Positions 40,771-52,690 of a DNA stretch of 64,000 nucleotides are shown one piece after another (the stretch's first letter is position 1; every line of letters begins with the position of its first letter). Under the pieces are notes generated by a model, which was given only the letters and a program-made list of their open reading frames with translations, did not search any database and was not told where the DNA came from. This stretch comes from Eledone cirrhosa (Eukaryota; Mollusca; Cephalopoda; Octopoda; Eledonidae): NCBI GenBank assembly GCA_964016885.1, contig OZ024743.1, positions 72,710,870-72,774,869 of the forward strand, in the 5' to 3' direction. A program made the position numbers and the translations under genes.

Positions 40771-42930
40771 GATCCAGAACTCCAAACAAAACCAAAGGAT
40801 AATTCACAAGAATAACATAACTCTCAAAGACATTATCATCACAAATAATCTAAACATTACTGATTTAAATCATCTCTAATATGCATCGGCTAAAGTCACC
40901 ACTCATTTATTTGGAGTGAAAATGAAAAACAACAAAGGAATTCCCACAAAAACCTACTTGGCAAGAGAACAGCAATCGCTAAATAAACCTTCTCCAATCT
41001 GACATAGACATTTTAGCAAACTACAAAGTAGGTTAACATGTTAGACAAACTAAACTTAGAAAATTAAAAGGAAAATACAGTATAAAATCAACAAGTGATA
41101 TAGACATGCTGATAGAAACAATCAAGCAAAAAGTGTCGGCCAAAGCTGCTCGTATAAGGCGCTTTCAAAAACGATCTTGATTCTATAAGAGCAATAATAT
41201 CTTCAAAAACAACCAAAGAAACTTCTACATTAAAATTGGCAAGTCAACAATAACTGCTAAATCTATACCACCCAAGAAGGAAGTGCAAGAATTCTGAGAA
41301 AAGATCTGGGCCGAAGATAAAGTTCATAATATACAAACCCCATGGATAGACAGACAAATGAAAGATACAGCTCACCTTGAGGAACAAATATGGGAAAATA
41401 TAACAGTTGAACAGTTGCGCTTGGCTCTAAGAAAAACCAGCAAATGGAAATACCCAGGAAAAGACAAAATACAAAACTTTTGGATAAATGCCTTCACAGA
41501 GTCTCATGAACTGTTAGCCCAACTTTACAATGAAATAGTTAAGGAGCCAGAAAAGATACCATCATGGCTAGTTAATGGCATTACATTCCTGCTTCCGAAG
41601 AATGATGAGACAAACAATCCCAAAAATTACAGACCGATAACTTGCATGACCACAATGTATAACATTTTAACATCAGTCCTAACTGAATACACATATGACC
41701 ACCTGATAACAAATGACCTATTTCCCATTGAGCAGAAAGGGTGTAAACGAGGCTCATATGGCTGTAAGGATCAGCTTCTGGTTAACAAAATGATACTGGA
41801 AGATTGTCATAATAGACACAAAAATCTATCGATTGCTTGGATAGATTATAAAAAAGCATTCGATAGTTTGCCACACAGTTGGATTGAAAAATGTTTAGAG
41901 ATTTTCAAAATATCCCCCGTTGTCAGGAGGTTTTTATCATTCAGTATGAAGACATGGAAAACGACACTCCTTTTGAATAGTGAAAGAAAAATCACTGGTA
42001 GCTGTAGAAGTAAATATTAATTGTGGAATTTTTCAGGGTGACTCATGATCACCGCTTTTATTCTGCATCGCACTTATACCATTAAATAAAATGCTAAATG
42101 AAACAAAACATGGATATAAAGTCTATGGCAAAACCAATAAGCACTTGTTCTATATGGATGACCTGAAACAATTTACAAAAAATGATGAACAATTGCAAGG
42201 ACTATTATCCACTGTGAAGCAGTTCAGTGAAGATATTAAAATGGAGTTTAGACTAGATAAATGGGCCAGAGGTAAGCTACAGAAAAGGTCAGGAATTAAT
42301 TTTGATCGGGGGAATGTGATAAGAGAACTTGATCAAGAGGAAACTTACAAATATCTAGGTGTTTGTGAAGGAGACGGAATCAAGCACTCGACAATGAAGG
42401 AAGGATAAGGAAGGAATGTTACCGCAGAGTAGGAGCATTCTTAAGAACGGAATTGAATGCAAAGAATAAATCGATGCCATAAACATGCTTGCCATACCCG
42501 TAGTAACCTACAATTACAACGTCATCAACTGGTCAAGCACAGAGATCCGTAGGCTCGATACATAAATTCGAAAATTCTTAACCATGCACAGAAGTCAACA
42601 CCCTAAGGCAGATACAGATAGAATATATCTCCCTAGAACGAGGACGTGGGTTAATCCACTTAGATAATTCTTTGAAAGCTGCAACAATTGGATTATCTAC
42701 ATATCTAAGAGAATCACATGATTGGATGATCAAACTCGTTTTGAAACACGAAAGCATCAAAAGATCATACTCCATTACAAAAGATGCACAAAGATACAGT
42801 AATGAACTACAAATTTCAGATGTTCCACTTACTGCTGAAATGAAAAACAGAAATAGCAAAGCAGGTAAAAGTAACTGCAAAGAAAGAACTGCTACAGAAA
42901 CTGACTAAGAAATGGCAATTGGTATGAACT
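40771..42930 (+). mobile_element. REL-type LINE D (same family as A), truncated and decayed
   Basis: Begins right after (AAT)n at a sequence matching position 27837 of LINE A and follows A to ~42895, then diverges ('KKWQLV') into microsatellite-rich DNA. It has several frameshifts; the longest open frame is 41358-42020. Confidence 0.8.
41358..42408 (+). pseudogene. LINE D reverse transcriptase fragments
   Basis: Frame 41358-42020: 'NYRPITCMTTMYNILTS', 'IAWIDYKKAFDSLPHSW'. A frameshift near 41985, a TGA in 'FQGDS' (GACTCATGATCACC near 42040), then 42091-42408 with 'HLFYMDDLKQFTKNDEQLQG' and 'TYKYLGVCEGDG'. Nearly identical to the 841-codon ORF of LINE A, so it diverged recently. Confidence 0.78.
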
Positions 42931-42999
42931 TCCATATGTTTCTAACGATAAGTGTTCATAAACAAACAGACACAGACGCACGCACATATAAACATGCAT

Positions 43000-43032
<33 letters not shown>

Positions 43033-43850
43033 CACATGTATATATATATACATAATAAATAAATTATACAATTATCAAAGTTGTGTTCAAATCATTTAAT
43101 AGCTGACAATCGGTTCTTCCAAACTCTCGTTTGGAGTCATCGGAGCATTATCAATGTTTGCACATATAACTACCCTACTATTCAACTGAACAATAATATA
43201 GATACATATAAATTGATGTGAGCAACAGTTTCTTATTTACAGGGTGGAATGGATGTGACATATATTTTACGATAATTGTACAATAATTGTAGAATCATTC
43301 AAGTTCAAATTCAAATCAAAATTAAAATTCAAATCAAAATTAAAATTCACATCAAAATTAAAATTCAAATCAAAATTCAAATTCAAATCAAAAGCACGGA
43401 GTGGAATACATGCAACAGTTAAAACAAGGGAATAGTCCAAATATTAAAGAGGCATTGAAGAAGCAGTTTTGAGAAAGGAAGAGTGCGATAAAAAATCATA
43501 TGCAGGCATATGTGACTGCGTAAGTCATATACATGAGAAGGTGACAAGCAAAGCTATTATGCATATATAGATGAATAAATACTGCAGTTGAAGCAAATAT
43601 GTTAATGTATTAGAGTCTATGGTGGATGTTGAATGTTGATGGTGTTCGAATCAATGTGTGTTGATAATGTTCGAATTAATTTATTTATTTAACTTATCTG
43701 TAAAACAACTGATGTTCATACATTGAGCTATTTCTCTTACTGGTAATAAGGTAATTAAGAAAGTACTGACCTTCCTATTTATAGTTGTTTATACTATATA
43801 CATAACTATAAATGGTATTATTACTATTATATATATACACACACACACAC
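42931..43850. other. AT-rich DNA with (CA)n and an AAATTC-type minisatellite
   Basis: (CA)n at 42985-43036. At 43300-43395 there is a ~12-18-bp tandem motif (AAATCAAAATTAAAATTC). No gene. Confidence 0.55.
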
Positions 43851-43977
43851 TGAAATATCTATGATCGTCGGCAAATCACTGATGAGGGACTTATTTTATT
43901 ACATGTTATCCATGTGCAACCTGCAGTATTCTTCTCCCCATTTTTTCACATATATTTACCTAAACTGCGATTCTGTT

Positions 43978-44061
<84 letters not shown>

Positions 44062-45041
44062 TGCTCCCTCGTTCTCTGTTTCTCCTACTTTCTTTCGCCC
44101 CCTCTGTCATGTCAGTTAATTCTTCCTCACACTTCCACTCACTCACTCACTGTTTCTCCTCTTCTCACTTCACCCCGTTCGTGACGAAAACATTTTCTCT
44201 CTTTCTCACATTTGGATTCGTTCCCCAAAGGTCTTTTTTCTAAGCGCTCATGTATTCACCTAGCTTATGCTAACAGAATAACTATGAAGCTTGTTCCCTT
44301 CCTTCTACGGTTAGCTCTCCTCTTTGTTGTTATCTTGTCTCACTCGCTTTACGCGTTTTAATTGTCCTAATAACTTAATTTAGTTATTATTGCACCGACG
44401 TGAGGTATGTGATTTTTAATGCAATGAAATATCTATTATCGTCGGCAAATCACTGATGAGAGACTTATTTTATTACATGTTATCCATGTGCAACCTGCAA
44501 TATTCTTCTCCCCATTTTTTCACATATATTTACCTAAACTGCGATTCTGTTTTTTTTTCTCTCTCTCTCTCTTACTGCTCCCTCGTTCTCTCTGTTTCTC
44601 CTACTTTCTTTCGCCCCCTCTGTCATGTCAGTTAACTCTTCCTCACACTTCCACTCACTCACTCACTGTTTCTCCTCTTCTCACTTCACCCCGTTCGTGA
44701 CGAAAACATTTTCTCTCTTTCTCACACTTGGATTCGTTCCCGAAAGGTCTTTTTTCTAAGCGCTCATATATTCACCTAGCTTATGCTAACAGAATAACTA
44801 TGAAGCTTGTTCCCTTCCTTCTACGGTTAGCTCTCCTCTTTGTTGTTATCTTGTCTCACTCGCTTTACGCGTTTTATTTGTCCTAATAACTTAATTTAGT
44901 TATTATTGCACCGACGTGAGGTATATGATTTTTAATGCAATGAAATATCTATGATCGTCGGTAAATCACTGATGAGGGACTTATTTTATTACATGTTATC
45001 CATGTGCAACCTGCAGTATTCTTCTCCCCATTTTTTCACAT

Positions 45042-45049
<8 letters not shown>
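43851..45049 (+). repeat. ~516-574-bp tandem repeat, three copies, with (CT)n
   Basis: Copies begin at TGAAATATCTATGATCGTCG (43851), the same with one change at 44425, and 44941. The first has a long (CT)n (43982-44059); the second has a short one (44560-44573). The third is cut at 45049 where an HHR palindrome begins. Coding potential is confined to CT-derived Leu/Ser tracts. Confidence 0.85.
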
Positions 45050-45088
<39 letters not shown>

Positions 45089-45143
45089 AGTATGCATGTA
45101 TACGTACATACATATATGTATACAGACGTACAGTAGCATGCAC

Positions 45144-45176
<33 letters not shown>

Positions 45177-45325
45177 CATATGCATACAGGTACACATACA
45201 TATATGCACGTATCAGTTTAGCGGCGCTTATTATAACGTCGCTTTGTTCGTTTGTAAACAAACTGAACAGCCTGAATTTATGCCATACGGTGTTAAGGCA
45301 ACCACGTCACCTTTTTGTTCAACAC

Positions 45326-45383
45326 TGACACAGGAACGATGTACTAGTTTCAAGCTTGTTAGCTATCATCAGCACCGTTTACC
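45326..45383 (-). ncRNA. Hammerhead ribozyme motif, second family (left arm)
   Basis: Minus strand: CTGATGA (45372-45366), stem II AGCT-AACA-AGCT, GAAAC (45351-45347), TA, GTA, then CATCGTT pairing with AACGGTG for stem I (7 pairs including a G-U). All core residues are present. Cleavage is predicted after GTA at 45342. Confidence 0.72.
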
Positions 45384-45536
45384 CATCTGCCAGTGAGAAA
45401 TGAAATTTCGTTTTCATTTTGTTTCAATTTATCGTTTTCGGTATGCCTGACCGATTTAACTCACTCAATATGCAAATTAGGCTGCTCAGCCGTTAATTTT
45501 CATAACGAAAGTATATACTTTCGAACGTTCAACTAT

Positions 45537-45605
45537 CTGGCAGATGGGTAAACGGTGCTGATGATAGCTAACAAGCTTGAAACTAGTACATCGTTCCTGT
45601 GTCAG
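45537..45605 (+). ncRNA. Hammerhead ribozyme motif, second family (right arm)
   Basis: Plus strand: CTGATGA 45558-45564, stem II 45565-45578, GAAAC 45579-45583, TA, GTA 45586-45588, stem I strands AACGGTG/CATCGTT. An octamer ATGCAAAT lies upstream at 45470-45477 on the same strand. Confidence 0.72.
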
Positions 45606-45896
45606 TGTTGAACAAAAAGGTGACGTGGTTGCCTTAACACCGTATGGCATAAATTCAGGCTGTTCAGTTTGTTTACAAACGAACAAAGCGACGTTATAAT
45701 AAGCGCCGCTAAACTGATACGTGCATATATGTATGTGTACCTGTATGCATATGTATATATATATGTATATATATATATATATGTGCATGCTACTGTACGT
45801 CTGTATACATATATGTATGTACGTATACATGCATACTTACATTTAAGTAAGTGCCATACTAAGAGTGAGAAATGAAATTTCGTTTTCATTTTGTTT

Positions 45897-45898
45897 CA

Positions 45899-45978
<80 letters not shown>

Positions 45979-45980
45979 GT
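45897..45980. repeat. (TA)n microsatellite
   Basis: Long TA tract at the right edge of the palindromic element. Confidence 0.9.
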
Positions 45981-46049
45981 ATTCTTCCACCGGTTGCAAC
46001 GTTTTTTGAAATATTCACTTCTGCGTTTACAGATTGACTTTGTTAGTTT

Positions 46050-46170
46050 CAGAAGTTCCCGTTAAGGGTGAAAGCAGCGATTCTTTTCTTAAACTTTAAT
46101 CTGTTATGTTAATAAATATATATATAGATTACAAGTTGGCATAAACATCTTTTATGCAATTTGTAATCTA
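46050..46170. repeat. Short dispersed repeat plus hairpin
   Basis: 'CCCGTTAAGGGTGAAAGCAG' followed by TTAATAAATATATATA recurs at 52535-52620 and, inverted and partial, at 56845-56885. A hairpin AGATTACAA ... TTGTAATCT lies at 46126-46170. Confidence 0.5.
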
Positions 46171-46833
46171 TGAAATGTATGTGTTTTAACTATGCCAACA
46201 TGTATTTATCTGAGTTTGAATATTTATACGTACACATAATTGATATTATTTTAGAGCGTATCTTATGGTGTATTTTACTAAGTGCAATTTACCATACCGT
46301 ACCATATTGTGTTGGCTATGTTGTATATTATCGCATTACTGTATTTCATTATCTTATTATAAATTTCATCTTTTAATATACATCTTTCCTAGCCGAAACC
46401 TTAATTTATATTCACCTAAAAACTCAATACAACACTAAACACCATTTATTTTGACATTCCTTTTAAACCTCACTATACCAGATATATTCAACTATCAGTT
46501 TGACAATCCCTTTCCTCCTAGTAGATTGTTATGCCAATTCTACTATTAAGACCATTCAACCATTCATTTCAAAGGGTCATGACCTCAACTAAAGTGTATT
46601 ACTTTTCATCTTAACACCATATGAAAAAAACAATTTGATTGGTTAGTTCTTCAACTACCTCCAAATAATACGAACATACCACTAATATAATACGAACATA
46701 ATACGAATATAATACGAACATAATACGAACATACCACTAATTCTGAATAAAATTATTATTGCTTTTGAAAACAGCTGGTGATATTTTTTTTTCTCGTGCA
46801 ATGTCCATACTCGATAACGAGGGGGCAGCCATC

Positions 46834-46864
<31 letters not shown>

Positions 46865-46870
46865 TATGTG
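46171..46870. other. AT-rich DNA with an ATAATACGAACATA minisatellite
   Basis: The minisatellite is at 46667-46738; TA/CA simple repeats are at 46835-46863. No gene seen. Confidence 0.5.
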
Positions 46871-46874
46871 CAGT

Positions 46875-47122
46875 GAAGGCGCGTGGTTGACTGTTTAGTG
46901 AATTGGATTCGCAATTGTGAGGTTGTGAGTTTGATTCCCGGACCGAGCGATGCATTATATCCTTGAGGTATACACGTCATTTCACGTTCCATGGATTTGC
47001 GATCGGTAGATAGTATTAGTAATTGGAAAGACTAATGGAAGCGTTATTTCCTCTGTCCGATTTGGTGAGCTCCGCTCCATTTGTTAAACGAATAAGGTCT
47101 GGGATCTTCTCGGTCGACTGTT
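46875..47122 (+). mobile_element. Second tRNA-derived SINE family, copy 3
   Basis: GAAGGCGCGTGGTTGACTG ... GAGTTTGATTCCCGGACC, then the same ~240-bp body as 10187-10421 ('AATAAGGTCTGGGATCTTCT'). Confidence 0.75.
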
Positions 47123-47342
47123 ATACACACATATGTCGATGCGCTTGTAAATCACCATCTCCCGATCAATCGAAGGAACAGCTTGCTACTGACATTGTAA
47201 CCACCGATAAGCCGACGAAATTTCAAGATTATTAGACCCACATTCACGTAGAATGCTTTCTTTTCACTGTTCTTTTATTTCAAACCTCGCCACTCTGAAT
47301 GATGCTTCTCATGATGCCTGTCTACATTCCATAAAATAATTA

Positions 47343-47358
47343 CTACAACCAGTAGTCT

Positions 47359-47407
<49 letters not shown>

Positions 47408-47431
47408 TCACTCACTCTCTCTCTCTCTCTC

Positions 47432-47507
<76 letters not shown>

Positions 47508-47508
47508 A
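47343..47508. repeat. (CT)n microsatellite, ~165 bp
   Basis: Almost pure CT with two CA interruptions. Confidence 0.9.
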
Positions 47509-47814
47509 CACGCTTCTACTGCAGCCCCCTCTCTCTCAAGTAAATTGGTTGTGTTTAGAACAGCCATGTGTCACGCCAATACACACCATTCTCTAACATG
47601 ATATATTGTCCTCGACAATCGCCGATTAAATGGACACAATTGATTGGTTAGTTCATATTTTACCAATCCATGTAAGGTGAACCATAAACCCCAAGGGACA
47701 TGTAAGGGAAGGGTACATGACAGAATACTGAATGGAATTGTATACAATTCTTTGCTGGTTATGTTGTTGTTATAGTTCACACCTATACCGGATTAGCTGG
47801 CCTCCTCGAAGGTA

Positions 47815-48005
47815 TATCTCGTTGGAGGTGTCTTGGGTGATTTAATGATAAGGACCCCAGTACTATCATTTTATTTCTACAGCTGTGTAGACTGGAGCAA
47901 CGTGAAATAAAGTGTCTTGCTCAAGGAAACAACACATCACCCTGTCCGAGAATTGAATTCACAGCCTTTGGTTAAGTTGGGAATTAGCAAAACCACTGTG
48001 TGGCT
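47815..48005 (-). mobile_element. Third tRNA-derived SINE type, inverted copy
   Basis: The reverse complement shows GTGAATTCAATTCTCGGACA (B-box-like), 'CCTTGAGCAAGACACTTTAT', 'CACGTTGCTCCAGTCTACAC' and 'AGCTGTAGAAATAAAATGAT'. It shares its central block with the second family but has a different tail. A related copy is at 63745-64000. Confidence 0.6.
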
Positions 48006-48050
48006 TAAAAATTGAGTTTATATATTATAGATCAATTCGTATTAATTTCT

Positions 48051-48226
48051 AAAGTATCGGTAGAGGGTCGGAAGCCATGCTTTCCAGCATAGTTACATCC
48101 CTTTACGATTTGAGTTCAAATCCCACCGAGGATGACTTTGCGTTTCATCCTTAGGGGGTCGATAAAATAAAGTACCACTAATGCACTGTGTAATTGCTGG
48201 CCTTCGGCCTAAAGTAGAAACAATTA
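48051..48226 (+). mobile_element. Cephalopod tRNA-derived SINE, near full length
   Basis: AAAGTATCGGTAGAGGGTCG head, B-box-like GAGTTCAAATCCCACCG, GTCGATAAAATAAAGTACC body, GTAGAAACAATTA tail. Confidence 0.9.
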
Positions 48227-48775
48227 ATTTCTAAAATCCTTTTAAGACATTTCAACGCTCATGTCTTCTGGTGAGATTTATTGTATCAGCGCAAACGAAT
48301 ATTTTTATTCCTTATAAACGATGAAGTGCAATAGTTGTAAATTACACCATAGGGTATCTGAATAGAGAGGAAAATAGTCAACGATTGAATTTGACTGATC
48401 GTCGAAAATTTCGAGAGCTTTTATGAAGATGTCCAAAATCGGAGGTTTCATGACTGATATGTTAGTTATTAACCCGAAATTATGCATTTCTCATCCCAAC
48501 TTACACACATATGAAAACCCAGGAAAATCGCTATATAATTTTTTATCGATATAAACAAGCACTGATTTCGTCGGATCTTATTTTTTATGTGTTATTATCT
48601 TGACTGATATTTTATTTACTAATGAATATATTATTAAGGACATGCATATTTCTAAGTCCATTGCCGTGTGCGGGGAAAGTTCTTAATATATAATTTATTA
48701 GATGTGCTATCAATAAAGAAGATTTCGTCGTTTTCTATATATGAAGAACATGTTTTATTATATGAAGCACATTTG
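48227..48775. other. AT-rich DNA, nothing recognised
   Basis: No motif or long ORF. Confidence 0.4.
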
Positions 48776-48953
48776 GGCAGTGGATTGGCAGTACCGGTAG
48801 CGGGTCGGACGCATAGAGTTACGGCTCTTGCTATTCTGAGTTCAAATCCCGCCGAGGTTAACTTTGCCTTTCATCCTTACGGGGTCGATAAAATAAAGTA
48901 CCAGTAATGCACTAGGTAATTTTCTGGCCTTGTGCTAAAAGTAGAAACAATTA
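48776..48953 (+). mobile_element. Cephalopod tRNA-derived SINE, near full length
   Basis: GGATTGGCAGTACCGGTAGC head, GAGTTCAAATCCCGCCG B box, GTAGAAACAATTA tail. Confidence 0.9.
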
Positions 48954-48991
48954 TATAAAGCAGATATATAATTAATGTAGACACATATATT

Positions 48992-49022
48992 ATCCCCCCC
49001 CCCCCCACACACACACACAAAC
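48992..49022. repeat. C-run and (CA)n
   Basis: 14-nt C-run followed by a CA repeat. Confidence 0.85.
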
Positions 49023-51500
49023 ACGCACTAATGAATTAAGATACGAATTGCATGTTGATGGGACGATCAAATATTCTAAAATGTCTTACAACCGTCTTCA
49101 TGACACACAGAAAATATTATATTAACAGCTTTGTTATCTAGACAGCAACCTTATGCCGAAATTGTAAACCTATATAAAAGAGGCACATTCATTTACGATG
49201 GGAAATATTTCGTTATGGAATTTTAAGTTTTCTACGGATTCTTAAATATTTATGTAGACGCTGGCATGGGCGTGTCGGTAAGAATTTGCTCGCTACAATA
49301 TGACACATACTTCTATCCCATTCTACTATACATAGGATACATTTATTCTACTCTAGTCATGCGTTGGCCAATAACATGAGTGTGATATTTAACAGAGGCA
49401 ATTAGTTCGGAAGATCGTTGTATATATTTTCACAATCTATCTATCTCTAATAGAAATCTGTTCTCCTCAGGCCTAAAGAGGGATGGGTCTGCCAGGTTTA
49501 CAATGACCAAGGAATGGCGTATGTCAATTTTGCTCCCCTACGTCTCCACCTGGTTTTACAGGATCATATCATAATAGTAAAATAGTTGCAAGGTTATGGA
49601 CGTTAGTCGTCTAGCAGGTGTTAGAATGGGTGATATAAGAAGAAATATAGGGATAGATAAGAAACAGCGTAAATAAACTTCACATGTAGAATGTAGGTGT
49701 GTAATTGGTCAGCCTTTTGGGATATATGGGTATGTGTGTTTGTATATTTAAGGTGAGAATATTGTTTTATCTTTATTTAGATGTTTGAATTTTGACGGAT
49801 GATAAAATAATTGCTATACTCAATATCGAATACTTAAGGCCGAGTGTCGATGACCGAAACCAGTAAAGGGATGGATAAGCAGAAAGTTTTATAGAGTTTA
49901 TTGGCTAAAACATCAACTATTTACGTTTTAAATCAAATTAGATCTACACGGCTTACATGAAGATGTATCATCCGGAGGGAATATTTATTTGTATATACAA
50001 GAAACAAAGAATTAACTATATAAATCTTTGAGTGCAACGAAGAATGGATATCAACAATTAGTTTCGGTTGGTGGTTGAATTTTATAGAAATCTATTCATT
50101 GAAAATTTAGAAGAATATAGAGCAAAATTGTAATTACGAATGCTATACAAAATGTTTTAAATTATTACCAATCATTAGAACACAAAGTTGAATAATTATT
50201 CAATCCGAGATGATATTATTTGTTGTTAATTGTCTTACGATATTTCTCCAAATAAGCTTTTCGATAATGAGTGCTCCAGTTGTTCTATCAACTCAACAAC
50301 TTGCTCTAGAAAGTAACGTGTAAGTGGCTGAGTATCCCATTACACTTGTACTGTTCATGTAATACTTAGTGAGATTCCGTGTGACAGAGAGTGTAGCTGG
50401 TCGGAAATGCTTCCAGACATTTTCCGTCTATGCAATTTCGCTCATCAAGGCATGGGTTGGACGGAGGTTCTTGTAAATAATACTTTGTAAATTACCGCGT
50501 TGTAAATTACCGCGTTGAACCTGGATTCAAAATTTAAGAAGCGAAATCATCTCTTTGTGGCCTTACTCCTTCAAAAAGGTTTGCCGTTAATTATTAACCT
50601 CCCTACGTTATTTTAAGAATATTTTATTACAAGGGAGCTTTTTTAATGTAGAATTGTGAAAATTACTCTTTAACTTAATTCCACAATCCAGTATGCATCA
50701 TTTTATTGAACCAAATAAATTATATGCGTTTCAGAAATTTCATATGAGTCTCTTATTGTAAACAGTCGTTATAATTAGACGATTTGATCTGAAATTTCGA
50801 CTTTCTATAGAGAACTAATATCTCAGTAATTACATGACAAGAAAGTTATTTGTAATGGAAGAAATAAAACGACTGAAGAATACTAACATAATGTGATGTT
50901 ACACCGGCTTGTTTTATGTCAAAGTTAATATATTATGTCTGATCATACATTACTAGCGGGACAACAATCTTGAAAAACTGACAGAATCATTGACAGAGGA
51001 TAAATAGTTAACGTGATGAAATCTTCCGATAACAAGTTGTTGATAACCTCGAAACATGCGCATTATTTCACACCAATAAACACATATTTACATAAACTAT
51101 CACCCTAAAACCACATTCTAGAAACTGGTTTTTCACTTCGAATATCACTATTGTAGATTTTCTCCCCATGGCCGCAGATACTGCTTTTCTCTTCTATCCT
51201 TCTTTTCACGATTTCCATGCAACATCCGGGAAGATTTTAAAATGTGTTCTATTACATAATTAAGCATAGTTGAATGCACCAAATAATCTTTCAATAACGA
51301 CAAACTGGCTGTTTGCTAAATTATCAGTACATTTCTTCACCTATGGTTTCCTTCGTCGTAACTAATATGTTTATGCAATGCTTAATGCTCATGTTTATTT
51401 TACAACCGCTGAATTATGTAATACGCATGATGAAATTTGGTCGCATAATTATATAAAATACTATGTATATGTTAATTTCTCAATACCTGTCTTTCTCCAT
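49023..51500. other. AT-rich, apparently unique DNA
   Basis: The longest stretch in the window without a recognisable repeat. No ORF of note, no splice-bounded exon that I can defend. Confidence 0.45.
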
Positions 51501-51505
51501 CTCTT

Positions 51506-51940
51506 TCATTTCCGTATACATATGTGAGGTGTTTGAACGATGCATTTATTTAGAGTTGCAAATGGGTGGGTGGTGAATAGCCCGAGTGTGGGAAATTCTG
51601 GATTGATGTTGATTCTCGCTGTCAACACGAAGAAGCAGTTGTGTATCGTTTCAAAGACCAATATAACACTACCATAAAATAGTTCTGCATTGACGAAGGG
51701 AAATAAAAGGAATCTACACAGTAACATGGCACTTGGAGATAAGCTGTTCATAGAGGAACCGAAGTATTTGAAATTGTATACATTAAGTATGCTGTCGATA
51801 CAAGAAAAAAGCGGACGTTCAACACATTGGTAGAAGTTGGCTGTGAAATTAAAAAAATTACCGTCTTTGCAACACCGTGGATTATCAACAGATAGGGGCA
51901 AAGATTTGGCGTTAGAACAATACGCTGTCCACAAAAACAT
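51506..51940 (-). CDS. Unrecognised 144-codon ORF in otherwise unique DNA
   Basis: Starts with ATG at 51940 (in-frame TAA five codons upstream) and runs 144 codons without microsatellite translation. It has mixed composition with several Cys residues and hydrophobic patches ('LLCRFLLFPFVNAELF', 'VILVFETIHNCFFV'). It matches no family I recognise and has no neighbouring exon. It could be an exon, an old retro-copy or chance. Confidence 0.2.
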   Translation of the reverse strand: MFLWTAYCSNAKSLPLSVDNPRCCKDGNFFNFTANFYQCVERPLFSCIDSILNVYNFKYFGSSMNSLSPSAMLLCRFLLFPFVNAELFYGSVILVFETIHNCFFVLTARININPEFPTLGLFTTHPFATLNKCIVQTPHICIRK

Positions 51941-52075
51941 CTGACCTATGAGTTATATTTCCGTATTTTCTTTGCATAATTTTCGTCCATCAACGGAGAA
52001 TGTCTTCCCGAACCAACGTTATGTCTTCCTGATTTCCTGGTTGTAACGACTTCGTAATATTTACTTTTGCGTCTA

Positions 52076-52165
52076 TATATGTATAAACGGGCACACACAC
52101 ACGCGCGCAGACATACACACATATATACACACATACGCATACATACACGCTTACACATACACACA
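52076..52165. repeat. CA-rich microsatellite
   Basis: ACACAC/ACATAC tract. Confidence 0.8.
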
Positions 52166-52310
52166 GTTCGGATCTAGCTGTCGAAGCGGCCGGCGTTCAA
52201 CCGTCAGGGTCCTGAATCTATTCATATTACCCACTCTACTTGCCAAGTATCGAGTACTCTGGTGCGTTATGGTACACCTGGTATCTTACCACACCCTCTT
52301 TGTTAAATAT
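52163..52310 (+). repeat. Dispersed repeat (same family as 12905-13107)
   Basis: AGCTGTCGAAGCGGCCGG ... CAGGGTCCTGA ... GAGTACTCTGGTGCGTTATG. No inverted duplication in this copy. Confidence 0.65.
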
Positions 52311-52319
52311 ATATGTATG

Positions 52320-52500
52320 TAAAAGGTAAACAGAAATAACAACACAATCAGTATATGGAAGGGATATATTAGGTTAACGCTTGATATAGGAGGAAGAGGG
52401 TCTTAACGTTTCGGACGTTAGTCCTCCATCAGAAAAAGGAATGAGAAATAAGATAGATTGAGGGGACGGGCGGGTTGGAATTGGAAAACATGTCTTTAAA
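52320..52500 (-). repeat. Penelope-like hammerhead-type motif remnant
   Basis: Minus strand at 52440-52392: TTTTTCTGATGG, then stem II GGAC-TAAC-GTCC, then GAAACGTTAAGACC. One base after G8 is out of register (CUGAUGG-A), and stem III is a self-complementary ACGU that could pair only between two molecules. It resembles the HHRs of Penelope-like elements. Only the motif, not an element ORF, is visible. Confidence 0.45.
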
Positions 52501-52529
52501 TAAATATATCTATATATATAATTCAGAAG

Positions 52530-52690
52530 ATCCCGTAATAGGGTGAAAGCAGAAATAATTTGCTTAAACGTTAATATGTAATTATAATAAATAATTGGTC
52601 TACGGGTTTATATATATATATATATACGCCCCACCTTTGCAAGCAGAGAAAAGCGGACGTAAATTGATGATGATGATGATATAAACCTTA
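52530..52690. repeat. Dispersed repeat fragments and TA tract
   Basis: 52535-52620 matches the 46050 repeat. 52628-52682 ends 'AAAAGCGGACGTAAATTGAT(GATGAT)', the tail of a common cephalopod repeat. Confidence 0.5.

Larger units (their letters stand above)
45050..45895. repeat. Palindromic HHR repeat (second family), arms ~310 bp
   Basis: Arms 45084-45393 and 45537-45846 are near-perfect reverse complements; the spacer is 45394-45536. Each arm contains a TA/CATA microsatellite, 'AACACTGACACAGGAACG' and a hammerhead motif. The spacer holds the block with 'TTATCGTTTTCGG' and ATGCAAAT, which aligns with the 467-bp satellite (TTATCGTTTCCGC ... TGCAAATTAGTCTGCTC). The element replaces the end of the third CT-tandem copy and is flanked by (TA)n tracts. 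Confidence 0.85.

Noticed and set aside
43946..44184. Long Leu/Ser and Arg/Glu repeat ORFs
   Set aside because: They translate the (CT)n tract in different frames; no coding evidence.
48236..48300. Possible HHR-like CATTTCAACG ... TCTTCTGG
   Set aside because: The reverse complement has neither CUGANGA nor a stem II closing onto GAAA.
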